Assembly (NCBI GenBank): GCA_029203165.1
Contig: CP119308.1
Location: 2,976,001-3,040,000 of the forward strand
DNA length: 64,000 nt
DNA from: Candidatus Microbacterium colombiense
GTDB taxonomy: Bacteria; Actinomycetota; Actinomycetes; Actinomycetales; Microbacteriaceae
Direction: 5' to 3'
Shown here: piece after piece, positions 1 to 9,192 of the stretch
How the letters are laid out: each line of letters opens with the position of its first letter
Position numbering within the stretch: position 1 is the first letter of the stretch
Made by a program: the position numbers and the translations under genes
The notes under the pieces: model-generated
The model's database searches: none
The model's input: only the letters and a program-made list of their open reading frames with translations
Told to the model about the DNA's origin: nothing

Positions 1-791
1 ATGACTTCGATACCGGTCACCTGTGTCGGTGTTTCGGGGGCGTGGAGGTCGAGGGTCGTGACCTTCGTGAGGTCGTAGGTGTTGTCGATCGGCGGGAATG
101 CGCTACCGTCGACGCCCACGCGCACCGCCTCTTGCTTCGTGTACGCGGCAGCGGGTCCGGACATGTAGCGGCCGATCAGTTCCTCGGAGGAAACGATGAT
201 GAGCGTCCCAGATCCGCCGATACCGGTCGTCTGCGTCGACCCCTTCGTCAGCCCGGTGACTGCGGACGGGGTGATCGCGGTCGGGCTCCCGTCGCGCCCG
301 AGCACGATGCGAGCGTTCGAGGTTCCGGCAGCGAGGAAACGCGCCTCGGAGCGCACGGAGCCGTAGAGCGTGACTGTCTTCGTGATTCGCACGTCGACCG
401 GCGGGATGTAGAGAGGGAGGCCCGCTGCGTTCGCCGCGCTAGCGGCAGCGATCAGCCCATCGGAGTCGTCTGCGATGCCGTCGCCGACGATGTATGGTGC
501 GGCCGACAGCACACCGGTCGCGTCGCGCACAGCACGGCCCGTAGCGGTGTCGCTCGCCGGGATGTAGGTGGCGATCGCGTCGTCTGTCGGCACGGCATTC
601 AGACCAGGGAGCCCCCGGGACACCTTCAGGTGTACACCGCGGTTCGATTCCGTTCCGATCATCTGTGCTTCTGCTGGCTGATCGGCGGGGATGGTCTCAG
701 CGGTGACGAACGCCAACGTCCCGGTGAGACCCTTGTCACCCTTCGCACCCTTGAATGAACCGAGCTGCGGTACTCCCGATGGAAGCGCCAT
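1..791 (-). CDS. Tail spike/fibre with pectate-lyase-like beta-helix (partial)
   Basis: The reading frame from the ATG at 789-791 stays open to base 1, so the C-terminus is missing (at least 263 residues visible). Residues 15-25 carry collagen-like Gly-X-X triplets (GAKGDKG), a usual linker in phage fibres. Around residues 120-160 a GDGIADDSDG stretch followed by an alanine-rich helix and LPLYIPP matches the N-terminal start of the pectate-lyase superfamily beta-helix found in tail spikes. It probably binds or degrades host surface polysaccharide. It lies beyond the lysis genes, away from the other tail genes. The substrate cannot be read from this fragment. Confidence 0.75.
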   Translation of the reverse strand, partial: MALPSGVPQLGSFKGAKGDKGLTGTLAFVTAETIPADQPAEAQMIGTESNRGVHLKVSRGLPGLNAVPTDDAIATYIPASDTATGRAVRDATGVLSAAPYIVGDGIADDSDGLIAAASAANAAGLPLYIPPVDVRITKTVTLYGSVRSEARFLAAGTSNARIVLGRDGSPTAITPSAVTGLTKGSTQTTGIGGSGTLIIVSSEELIGRYMSGPAAAYTKQEAVRVGVDGSAFPPIDNTYDLTKVTTLDLHAPETPTQVTGIEV

Positions 792-794
792 GGT

Positions 795-1244
795 CTAGCT
801 CCTCACTCCCCACGCGTTCGGGGGCGTCATGTCGATATAGAGACCTGCGGGTGTGTCCGCAGGCCACGGCGGGCCGATCCAGACGGCGAGCAGGGATCCA
901 CCATTCATCTCGCCGATGTTGCCGCCGCCGACGACGGCCGTGAACTCCCATGCTTCGGTGCCGTGCCAGATCTTCGTGAGATCGTCGGCCAACTCGAAGC
1001 GCCCGACCTCGATCACGTAGTCGATGCCAGGCGATCCGCCCGTGGCCGGGGTGAGCTCGCCGGAGGGGACGAGGTTCATTGAGAAGGCGCCTGCCGTCAG
1101 CGTCACCGGCACGCGCACATCGGAGATCAAACCGTCCGGTCCGAATGCTGAGACCTTCGGTCGGACAGTCATCTCGGGCAGCCAGCCGCCGAGGTTCCCG
1201 AGCCCGATGTCGGAGAGCTTGCCGGTGTACGCGTACGTGACCAT
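795..1244 (-). CDS. Putative minor tail or fibre-associated protein
   Basis: A 149-residue protein rich in beta-type sequence with no membrane segment or signal peptide. Its stop lies 3 nt before the tail-spike start, and its own start overlaps the stop of the holin-like gene by one base (TGATG), so it is translated with both. The position directly before the spike gene suggests an accessory tail or spike-attachment protein, but no family is recognised with certainty. The name rests on context. Confidence 0.6.
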   Translation of the reverse strand: MVTYAYTGKLSDIGLGNLGGWLPEMTVRPKVSAFGPDGLISDVRVPVTLTAGAFSMNLVPSGELTPATGGSPGIDYVIEVGRFELADDLTKIWHGTEAWEFTAVVGGGNIGEMNGGSLLAVWIGPPWPADTPAGLYIDMTPPNAWGVRS

Positions 1245-1585
1245 CAGTCGCCCTTGAGGTCGCGACGCAGCGTGACGCCCGCCTCAATGTTGCGTTCGAC
1301 CGCCGCTGCCGTCTGCTTGGTCACGAGCGCGTAGGAGAGGCTCACGATGCCGAGAGAGAGCAACGCGAACACCCACAGGTTGCCGACAGGTTCGCCGGTG
1401 ATGTTCTGGTAGAACACGATCACGATCACGGCGAGCAGCACGGCGACGATCACGGTCACCGCCTTCTTCTGCCACGTCTTCTTCACGAATGCCAGCGCCC
1501 CGTTTAGTGCAGCGATCGCGTACGGGGCGAAGAATCCGAGCAGGACGACGATGCCTGCGGGGACTGCTGGGAGTTCGATGTTCAT
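1244..1585 (-). CDS. Holin-like membrane protein
   Basis: A 113-residue protein with three hydrophobic segments at about residues 8-30, 43-60 and 70-88, the last two separated by a short polar loop, and a charged C-terminal tail rich in Lys, Arg and Asp. Size, segment number and position near the endolysin gene fit a class I-type actinophage holin that forms the lysis hole in the cytoplasmic membrane. Two further membrane proteins follow upstream (1596-2311), so which of the three is the true holin cannot be settled from sequence. Confidence 0.7.
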   Translation of the reverse strand: MNIELPAVPAGIVVLLGFFAPYAIAALNGALAFVKKTWQKKAVTVIVAVLLAVIVIVFYQNITGEPVGNLWVFALLSLGIVSLSYALVTKQTAAAVERNIEAGVTLRRDLKGD

Positions 1586-1595
1586 GTGCGGTGTC

Positions 1596-1889
1596 CTAAC
1601 GGTGGGGCCGGGCGGGGCGCCCGGGAACTTCGGGAAGGTCTTCGACGCGGACGCCGTGGTTGAGTGCGACGATGCGGGTCGCGGAGAGCGCCTCCTGGAG
1701 CAGGCGGCGATGCGTGGACTCGATGTCGTTCTCCACGCGGAGGCGGTCGTTCTCGTCTCGGGCGCGCTTCGCGCCTCCGGTGATGCCGCGCCAGATGAGT
1801 CCGGCTGCTTTCGGGGCGAGGTTTCCGAGGCCGAGGAGAGTGAGGACAGCGATGACAGTTGCGGGGGTTCCCCACTCGGCGGGGTTCAT
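1596..1889 (-). CDS. Small membrane protein with coiled coil, lysis cassette
   Basis: A 97-residue protein with one N-terminal hydrophobic segment (about residues 9-33) followed by a highly charged, probably coiled-coil region (residues 40-75). This layout resembles antiholin or Rz-type spanin partners, but no signature decides between them. Its start overlaps the stop of the preceding four-helix membrane gene by 4 nt. It sits between that gene and the holin-like gene, so a role in lysis timing is likely but inferred from position. Confidence 0.6.
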   Translation of the reverse strand: MNPAEWGTPATVIAVLTLLGLGNLAPKAAGLIWRGITGGAKRARDENDRLRVENDIESTHRRLLQEALSATRIVALNHGVRVEDLPEVPGRPARPHR

Positions 1890-2311
1890 GTGATGCGTGC
1901 CTTACTCGGTGCCCAGTCCTTGCTCCAGATGCGTGCGAGTTGCGCGGCGAGCAGACCGATACCGACGAACAGGCCGGTGAGCTGCTGCGCGCGCGAGCCC
2001 TCGGAGGTGGCGTGCATGTAGATGACGACGCCGAAGTAGCCGGCGAGGCCGAGGATCATGAACGCGACGCCAACCCGCTCGAGCGCCCAGTACCCCGGGA
2101 GCGCCGCGGCCGAGGCCATGAGCGCGCCGAGGAAGATCAGCACCGCGAGGACGCGGGTGATGATCGGGCCGAGCTCGCCGAGGAGCGTCAGCGACGGTTC
2201 GGTGAACGTCCATATCGATCCGGCCGCGGCGCCGACGTACACGAAGAAGGAGATCAACGTGACGACCTTCGGCTCCGCGACGCCGCGCCAGACTTTCAGG
2301 AAGGCGATCAT
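1886..2311 (-). CDS. Four-helix membrane protein, lysis cassette
   Basis: A 141-residue protein with hydrophobic segments near residues 17-37, 47-70, 80-100 and 112-128. It starts one base into the endolysin stop region, so the two are translationally coupled. Such proteins often sit directly after the endolysin in actinophages and are called holin or membrane protein. With the two smaller membrane genes beside it, this forms a three-gene membrane cassette. No catalytic motif is visible. Confidence 0.65.
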   Translation of the reverse strand: MIAFLKVWRGVAEPKVVTLISFFVYVGAAAGSIWTFTEPSLTLLGELGPIITRVLAVLIFLGALMASAAALPGYWALERVGVAFMILGLAGYFGVVIYMHATSEGSRAQQLTGLFVGIGLLAAQLARIWSKDWAPSKARIT

Positions 2312-3036
2312 CAGCTCGTGCGCGGGTTCGGGAGGGGCTTCAACCCTGCGCTCGCGCGGCGGGCGTTCACGGTCCCGAGGAACCCGTCGTACTCGGCGTT
2401 GTTCACGTCGACCGGCTTCCCGAACAGCTTCCGCTCACGCGTCGATGCACGGGGCGAGAGGCGCTGGAAGGTGAGTTCTCCCACCAGTGCGCGCTTCGTC
2501 TCCTCATTCGGGTCATCCCCGTTCCAGATCATGCGCATTTCGATATCTCCGATCTCAGGTTCAGGTAGTGCCGGCGGGTTCGGGTTCGGCAAGTGCCATG
2601 CACCCGATGCGGTCTGCACGAGCGTGACGACCTCGTGGCGGTGGTTGTCGCGCGCTTCGTCGTACTCGAAGTGCCAGCCTTCGATGAGGGTCCAGACGCC
2701 GTCCACCCACCGGTAGACGGTGCGCCGCCACCCGTGGTCTTCCATGAGTGCTTGATGCTCCTGCGCCTCATCGGAGTCGATCGCGTACCCGAGCTGATGG
2801 ATGCTCGGGCCGTCACCTTTCGGCGGCCCGTCCGGAGACTTGGCGATCGGTCTCCCGTACCTCAGGAACGTCTGGTAATGCTCGTTCTGCTGAGACCACG
2901 AACGGAGCGCCTCCGTGATCTGCATCCGATGCCCCAGGGCTCGGTCGATGCGCGCCAGAGACTTCGCCGGCGCCTCACGGAGAAGCCCCCGCCCACCACC
3001 AAGGTTGACGATCACGCCTGCAGTGCCACCCATCAC
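2311..3036 (-). CDS. Endolysin, VanY/D-Ala-D-Ala carboxypeptidase type
   Basis: The protein has the zinc peptidase signature of the VanY/M15 family: a SIHQLGYAID motif with His80 and Asp87, and GWHFEY with Glu119 and His122. These enzymes cut peptidoglycan peptide cross-bridges or stems from a single zinc centre. There is no signal peptide, so export depends on the adjacent holin-type proteins. The C-terminal 100 residues carry no recognised domain and may bind the wall. The start ATG overlaps the stop of the tail-fibre gene by 4 nt. Confidence 0.85.
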   Translation of the reverse strand: MMGGTAGVIVNLGGGRGLLREAPAKSLARIDRALGHRMQITEALRSWSQQNEHYQTFLRYGRPIAKSPDGPPKGDGPSIHQLGYAIDSDEAQEHQALMEDHGWRRTVYRWVDGVWTLIEGWHFEYDEARDNHRHEVVTLVQTASGAWHLPNPNPPALPEPEIGDIEMRMIWNGDDPNEETKRALVGELTFQRLSPRASTRERKLFGKPVDVNNAEYDGFLGTVNARRASAGLKPLPNPRTS

Positions 3037-4001
3037 TCCTCCTCGTCATCGTCTTCGACCGGCGGAGTCCAGTCGGACGCGATCGGTTCGAGTTCGGTCT
3101 TGTCGGGCTCTACGTCGAAGTGCTCGCGTGCGGCGGTCACCGTGATGTGTGCTTCTCGCCCTGCGGCCCCGTAGACCGTGACAGCACCTCCGGCGACGCG
3201 TTCAGCGCCGACCATGAACGGCCGCCCGATCGGGGTCACCTGGACCGTCGGCTCGTCGTCAACGAGCACGAGAGCGGTGAAGTACTCGGGAAGGTCAAAC
3301 ACGGCCTCACCATCCGCGTCAAACTCGACGACACCGCGGTAGAAGACGCCGTGCTCCGGCCCCTCCAGGGATCCGTGGCGCAGCTGCTTCCCCGGCTTGG
3401 TGGGGTGATCGATCCAGAACGACTTCGATCCGCCGCCGATGTCGCCGACAGCAGTGATGTTGCCCAGCGCAGTGATATTGCTCAAGGACTGCAACGCGGT
3501 TCCGGTGATGAGGCCGACCGCTGTGAGACCGCCCTGCACAGTCGCGGGAGCCCCAAGGATGACCGCCGACGACGCGTCGAGAAGCAGAGTACTCGTGGAA
3601 ACGACGCGACCGCCGTAGCTGCCATTCTTGTCGATCAGCAGCGGCCCGACGACGATGCGCCCGGTGCCCAGTGTGAGGTTGTTGTCCAGGGTCACAGGGC
3701 CGGCGAGGCGGGTGGACCCGGAGGTAGAGAAATTGCCCTGAACGCCGGTCGGGCCGCGCAGATACACGGTGCCCGTCCAATCGAGGACGCCGCCCCCGGC
3801 TCCCGTCAGGCTGCCGCCGTCGAGGATGAAGACGCCGCCGCCGCCCTCGAAAGTTGCCGAGCCCGCGTCGTAGAAGCGGATGCCGGCGTTGCCGATGGAG
3901 CCGTGCTGCAGCGTAGCCCTGCCGACACGGTGGACTTCAGTCCACAGCCGCTGAATCTCCTGCTTTAGCCCCGCATCTCCCAGGTGGTTGACGCCCATCA
4001 C
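3033..4001 (-). CDS. Tail fibre / minor tail protein
   Basis: 322 residues. The N-terminus is a short helical region (about 8-30), then a long Gly/Thr/Leu-rich stretch (40-190) of short beta repeats typical of a trimeric fibre shaft. Residues 195-224 (SFWIDHP, then EGPEHGVFYRG) match a conserved segment near the C-terminus of many phage fibre and tail-tip proteins. The tail ends in an acidic run. It probably contacts the host surface. It overlaps the upstream minor tail gene and the downstream endolysin by 4 nt each. Confidence 0.75.
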   Translation of the reverse strand: MMGVNHLGDAGLKQEIQRLWTEVHRVGRATLQHGSIGNAGIRFYDAGSATFEGGGGVFILDGGSLTGAGGGVLDWTGTVYLRGPTGVQGNFSTSGSTRLAGPVTLDNNLTLGTGRIVVGPLLIDKNGSYGGRVVSTSTLLLDASSAVILGAPATVQGGLTAVGLITGTALQSLSNITALGNITAVGDIGGGSKSFWIDHPTKPGKQLRHGSLEGPEHGVFYRGVVEFDADGEAVFDLPEYFTALVLVDDEPTVQVTPIGRPFMVGAERVAGGAVTVYGAAGREAHITVTAAREHFDVEPDKTELEPIASDWTPPVEDDDEEE

Positions 4002-5071
4002 TCACCCCCGGTTGGCTGAACGCTGATCGTCTTCACCTCGGATTGGTCGCCGGACACCTTCACGACGCGGCGGCGATACCACCCGTCGGGGATGAGCGGA
4101 TCACCGTCGAAGTGCAGCCGGGCCATGTCACCGATATCGATCGGTGTGTCAGCGGTGACCTGGAACTCCCACTGCACGGTCGGGGTGCCGAACGTGACCA
4201 GATCCTGTGCGGCCATCGCGGACAACTGCGCGACCCGGTCGACCTGCTTCACGTTCGTCGTACGGTCGAGAAGTGGGTATGGGGATGTCGTGTTCCTCTC
4301 GGAACGCACCAGCATGTCCACTTCGGAACCCTCACCGGTGTACCGTGCGTTGTTCGTGACGCGAGTGGGATCGACCTGCTCGGTGAACCCCGTGATCGGC
4401 GAGAGAGGGGCGGTGACATCGAACTCGCGCGTCACTCCGGTCGACCAGTCCACGTCCGACTCAAACAGCCAGTCGGCGTCACCGTTGCCAGCCCATCGGG
4501 GTCGGAAGTAGATGTCGAGACCCTCAGCGAGGAGGTCGTTCAGAACGTCGCCCACCATCTCCTGGTGATACCCGTAGTAGGTGCGGGTCACGACGGGACC
4601 GCTGTACCCGCCGGGGAGCGTCAACGGGAACGCCATCGAAGGCAACGCAGGGCCAGTGCGCCCTCGCCGCAGCACCGACTCTGCCAATGCCGGGATCGTC
4701 GCGTTGTACGTGACCTTCCATTTCTCCAGATTCGGGGCGTCATGGTTCCACCCGCCGCGCCGCCCCAGAAGAGACCAGAGATCGACGAGCTTCAGCGGGA
4801 GCTTGGACTGCCCCCGCTGATACTTCGAGTGGCCCATCGAGTACCCCATGTACTCGAGCACCTCGTCGCGTTCGACGGCGATCATTCGCGCCCATGGTTC
4901 GATCAGGCTGCGCAATGCCGCGGGGCCGAAGGAACTGTCGAGCGGAATCGTGATCGAGGATCCAGCATCACCGGCCGAGAGCAGCCGCTCATACGTGTAT
5001 TCCGACATCGGAATGGTGTCGAGACGCTGCCCGGTCAGAGCGTTGCAGACATACGCCTGGAGCTTCGCCAC
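3998..5071 (-). CDS. Minor tail protein (baseplate hub, Tal/gp27-like)
   Basis: A 357-residue protein directly after the distal tail gene, the position held by the tail-associated hub protein in siphoviruses of Gram-positive hosts. The sequence is mixed beta with no protease or lysozyme motif, so it is probably a structural hub without a fused lysin. It starts 9 nt after the distal tail protein stop. Identification rests on synteny and length; the fold was not verified. Confidence 0.7.
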   Translation of the reverse strand: MAKLQAYVCNALTGQRLDTIPMSEYTYERLLSAGDAGSSITIPLDSSFGPAALRSLIEPWARMIAVERDEVLEYMGYSMGHSKYQRGQSKLPLKLVDLWSLLGRRGGWNHDAPNLEKWKVTYNATIPALAESVLRRGRTGPALPSMAFPLTLPGGYSGPVVTRTYYGYHQEMVGDVLNDLLAEGLDIYFRPRWAGNGDADWLFESDVDWSTGVTREFDVTAPLSPITGFTEQVDPTRVTNNARYTGEGSEVDMLVRSERNTTSPYPLLDRTTNVKQVDRVAQLSAMAAQDLVTFGTPTVQWEFQVTADTPIDIGDMARLHFDGDPLIPDGWYRRRVVKVSGDQSEVKTISVQPTGGE

Positions 5072-5080
5072 GCGAACCTC

Positions 5081-5848
5081 CTAGATGTAGGTGTCGGTCA
5101 CTCGTTGGCTGAGGGTTCGTGCTCCGTTGATCGTCGCTGCGACGCCCGGCAGCCCTGCAGGTATGCCCCAGGGTCGGTACGTTGTGATCGCGCCGACCTG
5201 TCGCACGCCGGCTGCGGTGAACAGTCCCCCGGCCACGAAGTCGATGTAGTGCGCCGCGGCGGGTGCCGTCGCGACCACGATCGTTCGACCGCCCGGTCCC
5301 GTGACCGTGTATGCGCCGGTGCCGGCGCCGATCATCAGGCGCGGTGTGGCCGGGAAGTTGCCCCGGTGGACAGCTGCCTGTCCTGCAGGGAAGTCGGTCA
5401 CGTCTCCGTACTTGCGTGGATCGGCCGACACGAACTGCATCAGGAACCGTGCGCGCAGGAGACCTGACCGGACGCCAGCATCGCGAAACGTCGGCTTCCC
5501 CCCTCGCCGCGCCCACGCCCACAACGTCTCGCCTTGATGATCGACGCTCACCCGGAAACGCCCGCCTGCAGCGCCGACGCCCGTCACCTGGCTACGCAGC
5601 TGGGCAAGGTCAGTCTCCGAGCGTGCGAGAGCATGTCCATCGATCGAGAACACCCGCGCCGACTGATACACCGGCAGATCGAAATCGCCATGATCGGACG
5701 GACGCGCGATCGACTCGCGACGCGCGTCCGTCCCGTCATCCCACCCCTCGAAGCCGTCCCGCGCCACGAACAGCCCCTGAGGGCGACGCTCGTTCTCCTC
5801 GGGATGCCCGAGAATCTTGACGCCGTCGACATGGATTCGAAGCATCAC
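5081..5848 (-). CDS. Distal tail protein (Dit-like)
   Basis: 255 residues encoded immediately after the tape measure gene with a 4-nt overlap. It has an N-terminal domain ending around residue 135, which resembles the Dit N-terminal domain, and a C-terminal beta-rich domain like the galectin-type fold of Dit proteins. In siphoviruses Dit forms the hexameric ring joining tail tube and tip. The assignment is from order and general pattern, not a diagnostic motif. Confidence 0.75.
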   Translation of the reverse strand: MMLRIHVDGVKILGHPEENERRPQGLFVARDGFEGWDDGTDARRESIARPSDHGDFDLPVYQSARVFSIDGHALARSETDLAQLRSQVTGVGAAGGRFRVSVDHQGETLWAWARRGGKPTFRDAGVRSGLLRARFLMQFVSADPRKYGDVTDFPAGQAAVHRGNFPATPRLMIGAGTGAYTVTGPGGRTIVVATAPAAAHYIDFVAGGLFTAAGVRQVGAITTYRPWGIPAGLPGVAATINGARTLSQRVTDTYI

Positions 5849-8800
5849 GCCCCCCTCAACATCGCAGTGAGCTGCTGACTCGCGAGCTCCGCGCCTTCGC
5901 GCGGATCCGTCTTGTCGAAGTGATTCACCTGCGACACCGAACGCGGGATCTCAGCGGGAGCCGCATCTCCACCCGTGCCAGTGCTCTGGCCGGCCGAAGC
6001 AGAGATCGTCATCGACGCACTCTGCATCGCCGCCTGTGCCCGCACGGACGCGTCCTTCGCCATGTCGACGAGTGATGCTCCGAACTCCCCCGACTCCGAC
6101 TTCGCACCCGCGTTGAACTGCTCCAACGTGGCCTTACCGGAGTCCTTCAACCGCTTCCACCCGGCACCCGAAAGGGGACCGCGCTTCGCCGGCGAGTGAG
6201 GGAAGAAATCGGTGATCGTGCCGACGATGTCGCCGACCGCGTCGCCGAGAGAGCCGACCATGCTGAACAGGCCGTCGATGATGCCCTTGATGATCTGTGC
6301 CCCGAGGTCGAGCCAGTCGACCGCCACGAGCCCATCCCAGATTGCCGAGATGATCTGTGGGAGCATGTCGATGATCTGCGGGATCGCCTCGATCAGCCCC
6401 GTGATCAGAGCGACGACGAGCTGAATGCCCGCCTCGATCAGCTGCGGCAGCGCGTCCAGCAGCCCGGTGACGAGTTGAAGCACGAGAGTGATCGCGGCCT
6501 CGACGAGTTGCGGGAGCGCGTCGATCAGCCCGGTGACCAGCGACAGGAGCAGTTGAATGCCCGCGTCAATGATCATCGGCAGGTTCTCGAGGATCGCGGT
6601 GAGCAAGCCCATCACGAGTTCGAGTGCTGCGGTAAGCAGCTGAGGCAGTGCCTGGATCAGCCCGTCCACGAGGGACATGAGCAACTGCACGCCACCATGG
6701 ATGATCGTCGGCAGTGCCGCAACGATCGCCTCAAGCAGACCCGACACCAGTTGCAAAGCACCGTCGACGAGCAGCGGCAGCGCGGTGATCAAACCCTCAA
6801 CGAGAGCGGTCACCAGCTGGATCGCCCCGTCAATGATCGCGGGCAGGTTCGTGATCAGAGCGCTGACGAGCCCGTCGACGAGCGCGAGAGCACCCTCGAC
6901 GAGCACGGGGATCGCGGTTACGATGCCCCGTACCAAAGCGAAGACGATACTGGTCGCAGCTTCGAGTAGCTGCGGGATCGCGCCGAGCAACCCGTCAACG
7001 ATGCCCGGGATAGCACCGACGACAGCGTCGACAAGCTGCGGGAGCGCGGCCACAACTTGATCGATGATGCCTGTGATGCCGGAGACGAGACCGCTGACGT
7101 CCCCGCCCGACAGCGCGAACGCCCCGAACGCGGCCGCAGCGATACCGAGCGGACCACCAAGGAGACCGAGCGCGCCGCTCAGACCGGGCAGCAGCGACGC
7201 GAGCGGACCGAGGCGAGCGAGTAGCCCGCCGAGTCCACCCGCACCGAGAGCCGCGAACGCGCCCGCGAGCGGGGCAAGGATCGGCGCGAACTCCTTGAGC
7301 TTGCCGATGAGGTCGCTACTGCCGTCACCCACAGAGGTGAAGAACCCGGTGAGGCGGTCCATGATCGGACCGACCCAGGAGTTCCACGCCGCGCCGACGC
7401 CCTTCGCCCGCTCCTCGAGCGGGCCCAGAGCCTTCGACACGGAGTTGATCAGCGGCCCGAGCTTGGAGTAGAACGATCCCTCTTCGAGCCCACCGAGCGC
7501 GTTCGCGCCGATGCGCCCCATGGCGGCGAAGAAGTTCTTCGTCGCCCCGGGGACGGTCTTCCCCATCTCGTCCGCGACAGTGCCTGCGGCCGCGGTCGCG
7601 GCCTTCGAGAACGTCGCGAAGTCGATCTTGCCCTTCGACGCCATGTCGAAGACGTCGCCGGCAGTGACGCCGAGCTGCTTGCCGAGCTCCTGATAGATCG
7701 GGATGCCCTTGTCGGCGAGCTGACCGATGACGTCGTTCTGGACGCCGTTGGCCTGGGTCGCCGCCTTGTTGAAGATGGAGCCCATCTCCTGCATCGTGAG
7801 CCCCGCCGCGGAGGCGTTGTTCGCGATGCTCTTGAGGTGGCTCTGCAGCTGCTCGCCCGGCTTGATGCCCGCAGCGACGGCCGCACCAGCGACGGTCGCC
7901 GCTTCACCGAGACCGAAGGCTGTTCCCTTGACCGACGCGGACGCGTCGGCCATGATCGCCTTGATCTCGCCGGCGTCCTTGCCGAAACCGCGAAGCTTCG
8001 CCTGCGCGGTGTCGATCGCGGTCAGACGACCGAAGCCCTTCCCAAGGGCGATACCGATTCCCGCTGCAGCGATGCCGACGGCACCGGTCGCAGCGTTCTG
8101 GATCCCCGCGCCGAGCGCACGCCCTGCGGCGGCTCCGGCGTTGCTTGCGGCCGAGACGACCGAGGACAGGGCACGCTGCGCCACTCCCCCGATGGAAGAG
8201 ACACCGCGCCCGAAGGAAGACACCAGCCGGGACGCGGCGGGGCCAGCGGCAGCACCGAGCTTGGCGAACAGCGCACCGACCTGCGAGGTGACAGGACTCA
8301 TCCACGATGAGACCTTCGAACCGAGCCGCACGAACGGAGACGCAAGGCGCGCCCCCAGCGCGGCCGCGTACTGGGTGAACGGCGCGAACGCACCACGCAC
8401 GGTCTTTCCGACCGACCCGAGCCACGACTTCGACGCAGCCCACGCCTTCGCAAGGCCGCCACCGACCATCGTCGCCATCGACGTGAACGCACGCGACACC
8501 TGCGAGGCCATCAGCCGCGCGATGCGCGTGACACCGGTGATATCCGACGCGGCACGCACGATCCCCGCGAGCGACCCGATCACGCCCGTGAAGGCAGACC
8601 GGGCCGCGGCGGCGTTCGTCCAGCCATCTCGGAGCGCACCGGCCACGCCACGCAAACCGGTGTGGGCGCGAGCAGACGCGGCAGCGAGCGAGGCCGTCGC
8701 CGTGACGACTGCGGTCTGCGCGGCGGTCAGACGTGCAGATGCAGCCGTTACCGACGCGGAAGCCGCCGCGCTGCGACGACGAGCGGCGGCGAGACGCTCC

Positions 8801-9177
8801 TCAGCCGCCACCGCCTGGGAGGACTCCGCGCCCGACTTGGCGATCGCCTCCTGCAGCTTCGACTCGGCGACGCGAACCTTGCCCGCCTCGTCCTGCTGCT
8901 TCAGACGGGCACGGGAGAGCACAGCGGACGCGGACGCGACCTCACGGTTCAGGGACCTCATCGCATCGGCGCCGAGACCGGCGGTCGACGAGTTCAGCGA
9001 CTGCTGCATCTCACGTCCGAGGGAGCGACCGGTGAGGCTACCTGCACCCTTGAAGCCCTTGTTGAAGGTCTTCGCACCGGCCGCGCCAGCCTGCTCGGTC
9101 TCGCGCGCAACCTTGCCCTTGAAGCCGGTCATCACCGGGAAGATCGATACGTGACCGGAGCCGACCTCATCGGACAT
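5845..9177 (-). CDS. Tail tape measure protein
   Basis: At 1110 residues this is the longest gene of the prophage. The N-terminal third is Ala/Ser/Arg-rich helix with coiled-coil character (residues 60-180). A glycine-alanine-rich hydrophobic segment lies near residues 360-385, then a globular region (390-620). Residues about 700-985 hold roughly a dozen hydrophobic repeats of 20-28 residues with the pattern ALPQL(V/I)(D/E)A followed by a long aliphatic helix. Tape measure proteins set tail length and may insert in the membrane at infection. It follows the two tail chaperone genes by 15 nt, as expected. Confidence 0.95.
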   Translation of the reverse strand: MSDEVGSGHVSIFPVMTGFKGKVARETEQAGAAGAKTFNKGFKGAGSLTGRSLGREMQQSLNSSTAGLGADAMRSLNREVASASAVLSRARLKQQDEAGKVRVAESKLQEAIAKSGAESSQAVAAEERLAAARRRSAAASASVTAASARLTAAQTAVVTATASLAAASARAHTGLRGVAGALRDGWTNAAAARSAFTGVIGSLAGIVRAASDITGVTRIARLMASQVSRAFTSMATMVGGGLAKAWAASKSWLGSVGKTVRGAFAPFTQYAAALGARLASPFVRLGSKVSSWMSPVTSQVGALFAKLGAAAGPAASRLVSSFGRGVSSIGGVAQRALSSVVSAASNAGAAAGRALGAGIQNAATGAVGIAAAGIGIALGKGFGRLTAIDTAQAKLRGFGKDAGEIKAIMADASASVKGTAFGLGEAATVAGAAVAAGIKPGEQLQSHLKSIANNASAAGLTMQEMGSIFNKAATQANGVQNDVIGQLADKGIPIYQELGKQLGVTAGDVFDMASKGKIDFATFSKAATAAAGTVADEMGKTVPGATKNFFAAMGRIGANALGGLEEGSFYSKLGPLINSVSKALGPLEERAKGVGAAWNSWVGPIMDRLTGFFTSVGDGSSDLIGKLKEFAPILAPLAGAFAALGAGGLGGLLARLGPLASLLPGLSGALGLLGGPLGIAAAAFGAFALSGGDVSGLVSGITGIIDQVVAALPQLVDAVVGAIPGIVDGLLGAIPQLLEAATSIVFALVRGIVTAIPVLVEGALALVDGLVSALITNLPAIIDGAIQLVTALVEGLITALPLLVDGALQLVSGLLEAIVAALPTIIHGGVQLLMSLVDGLIQALPQLLTAALELVMGLLTAILENLPMIIDAGIQLLLSLVTGLIDALPQLVEAAITLVLQLVTGLLDALPQLIEAGIQLVVALITGLIEAIPQIIDMLPQIISAIWDGLVAVDWLDLGAQIIKGIIDGLFSMVGSLGDAVGDIVGTITDFFPHSPAKRGPLSGAGWKRLKDSGKATLEQFNAGAKSESGEFGASLVDMAKDASVRAQAAMQSASMTISASAGQSTGTGGDAAPAEIPRSVSQVNHFDKTDPREGAELASQQLTAMLRGA

Positions 9178-9192
9178 CTGCGCACCCCCTCA

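Noticed and set aside
7727..9154. 475-codon plus frame over the tape measure gene
   Set aside because: Antisense shadow of an Ala/Ser-rich coding region.
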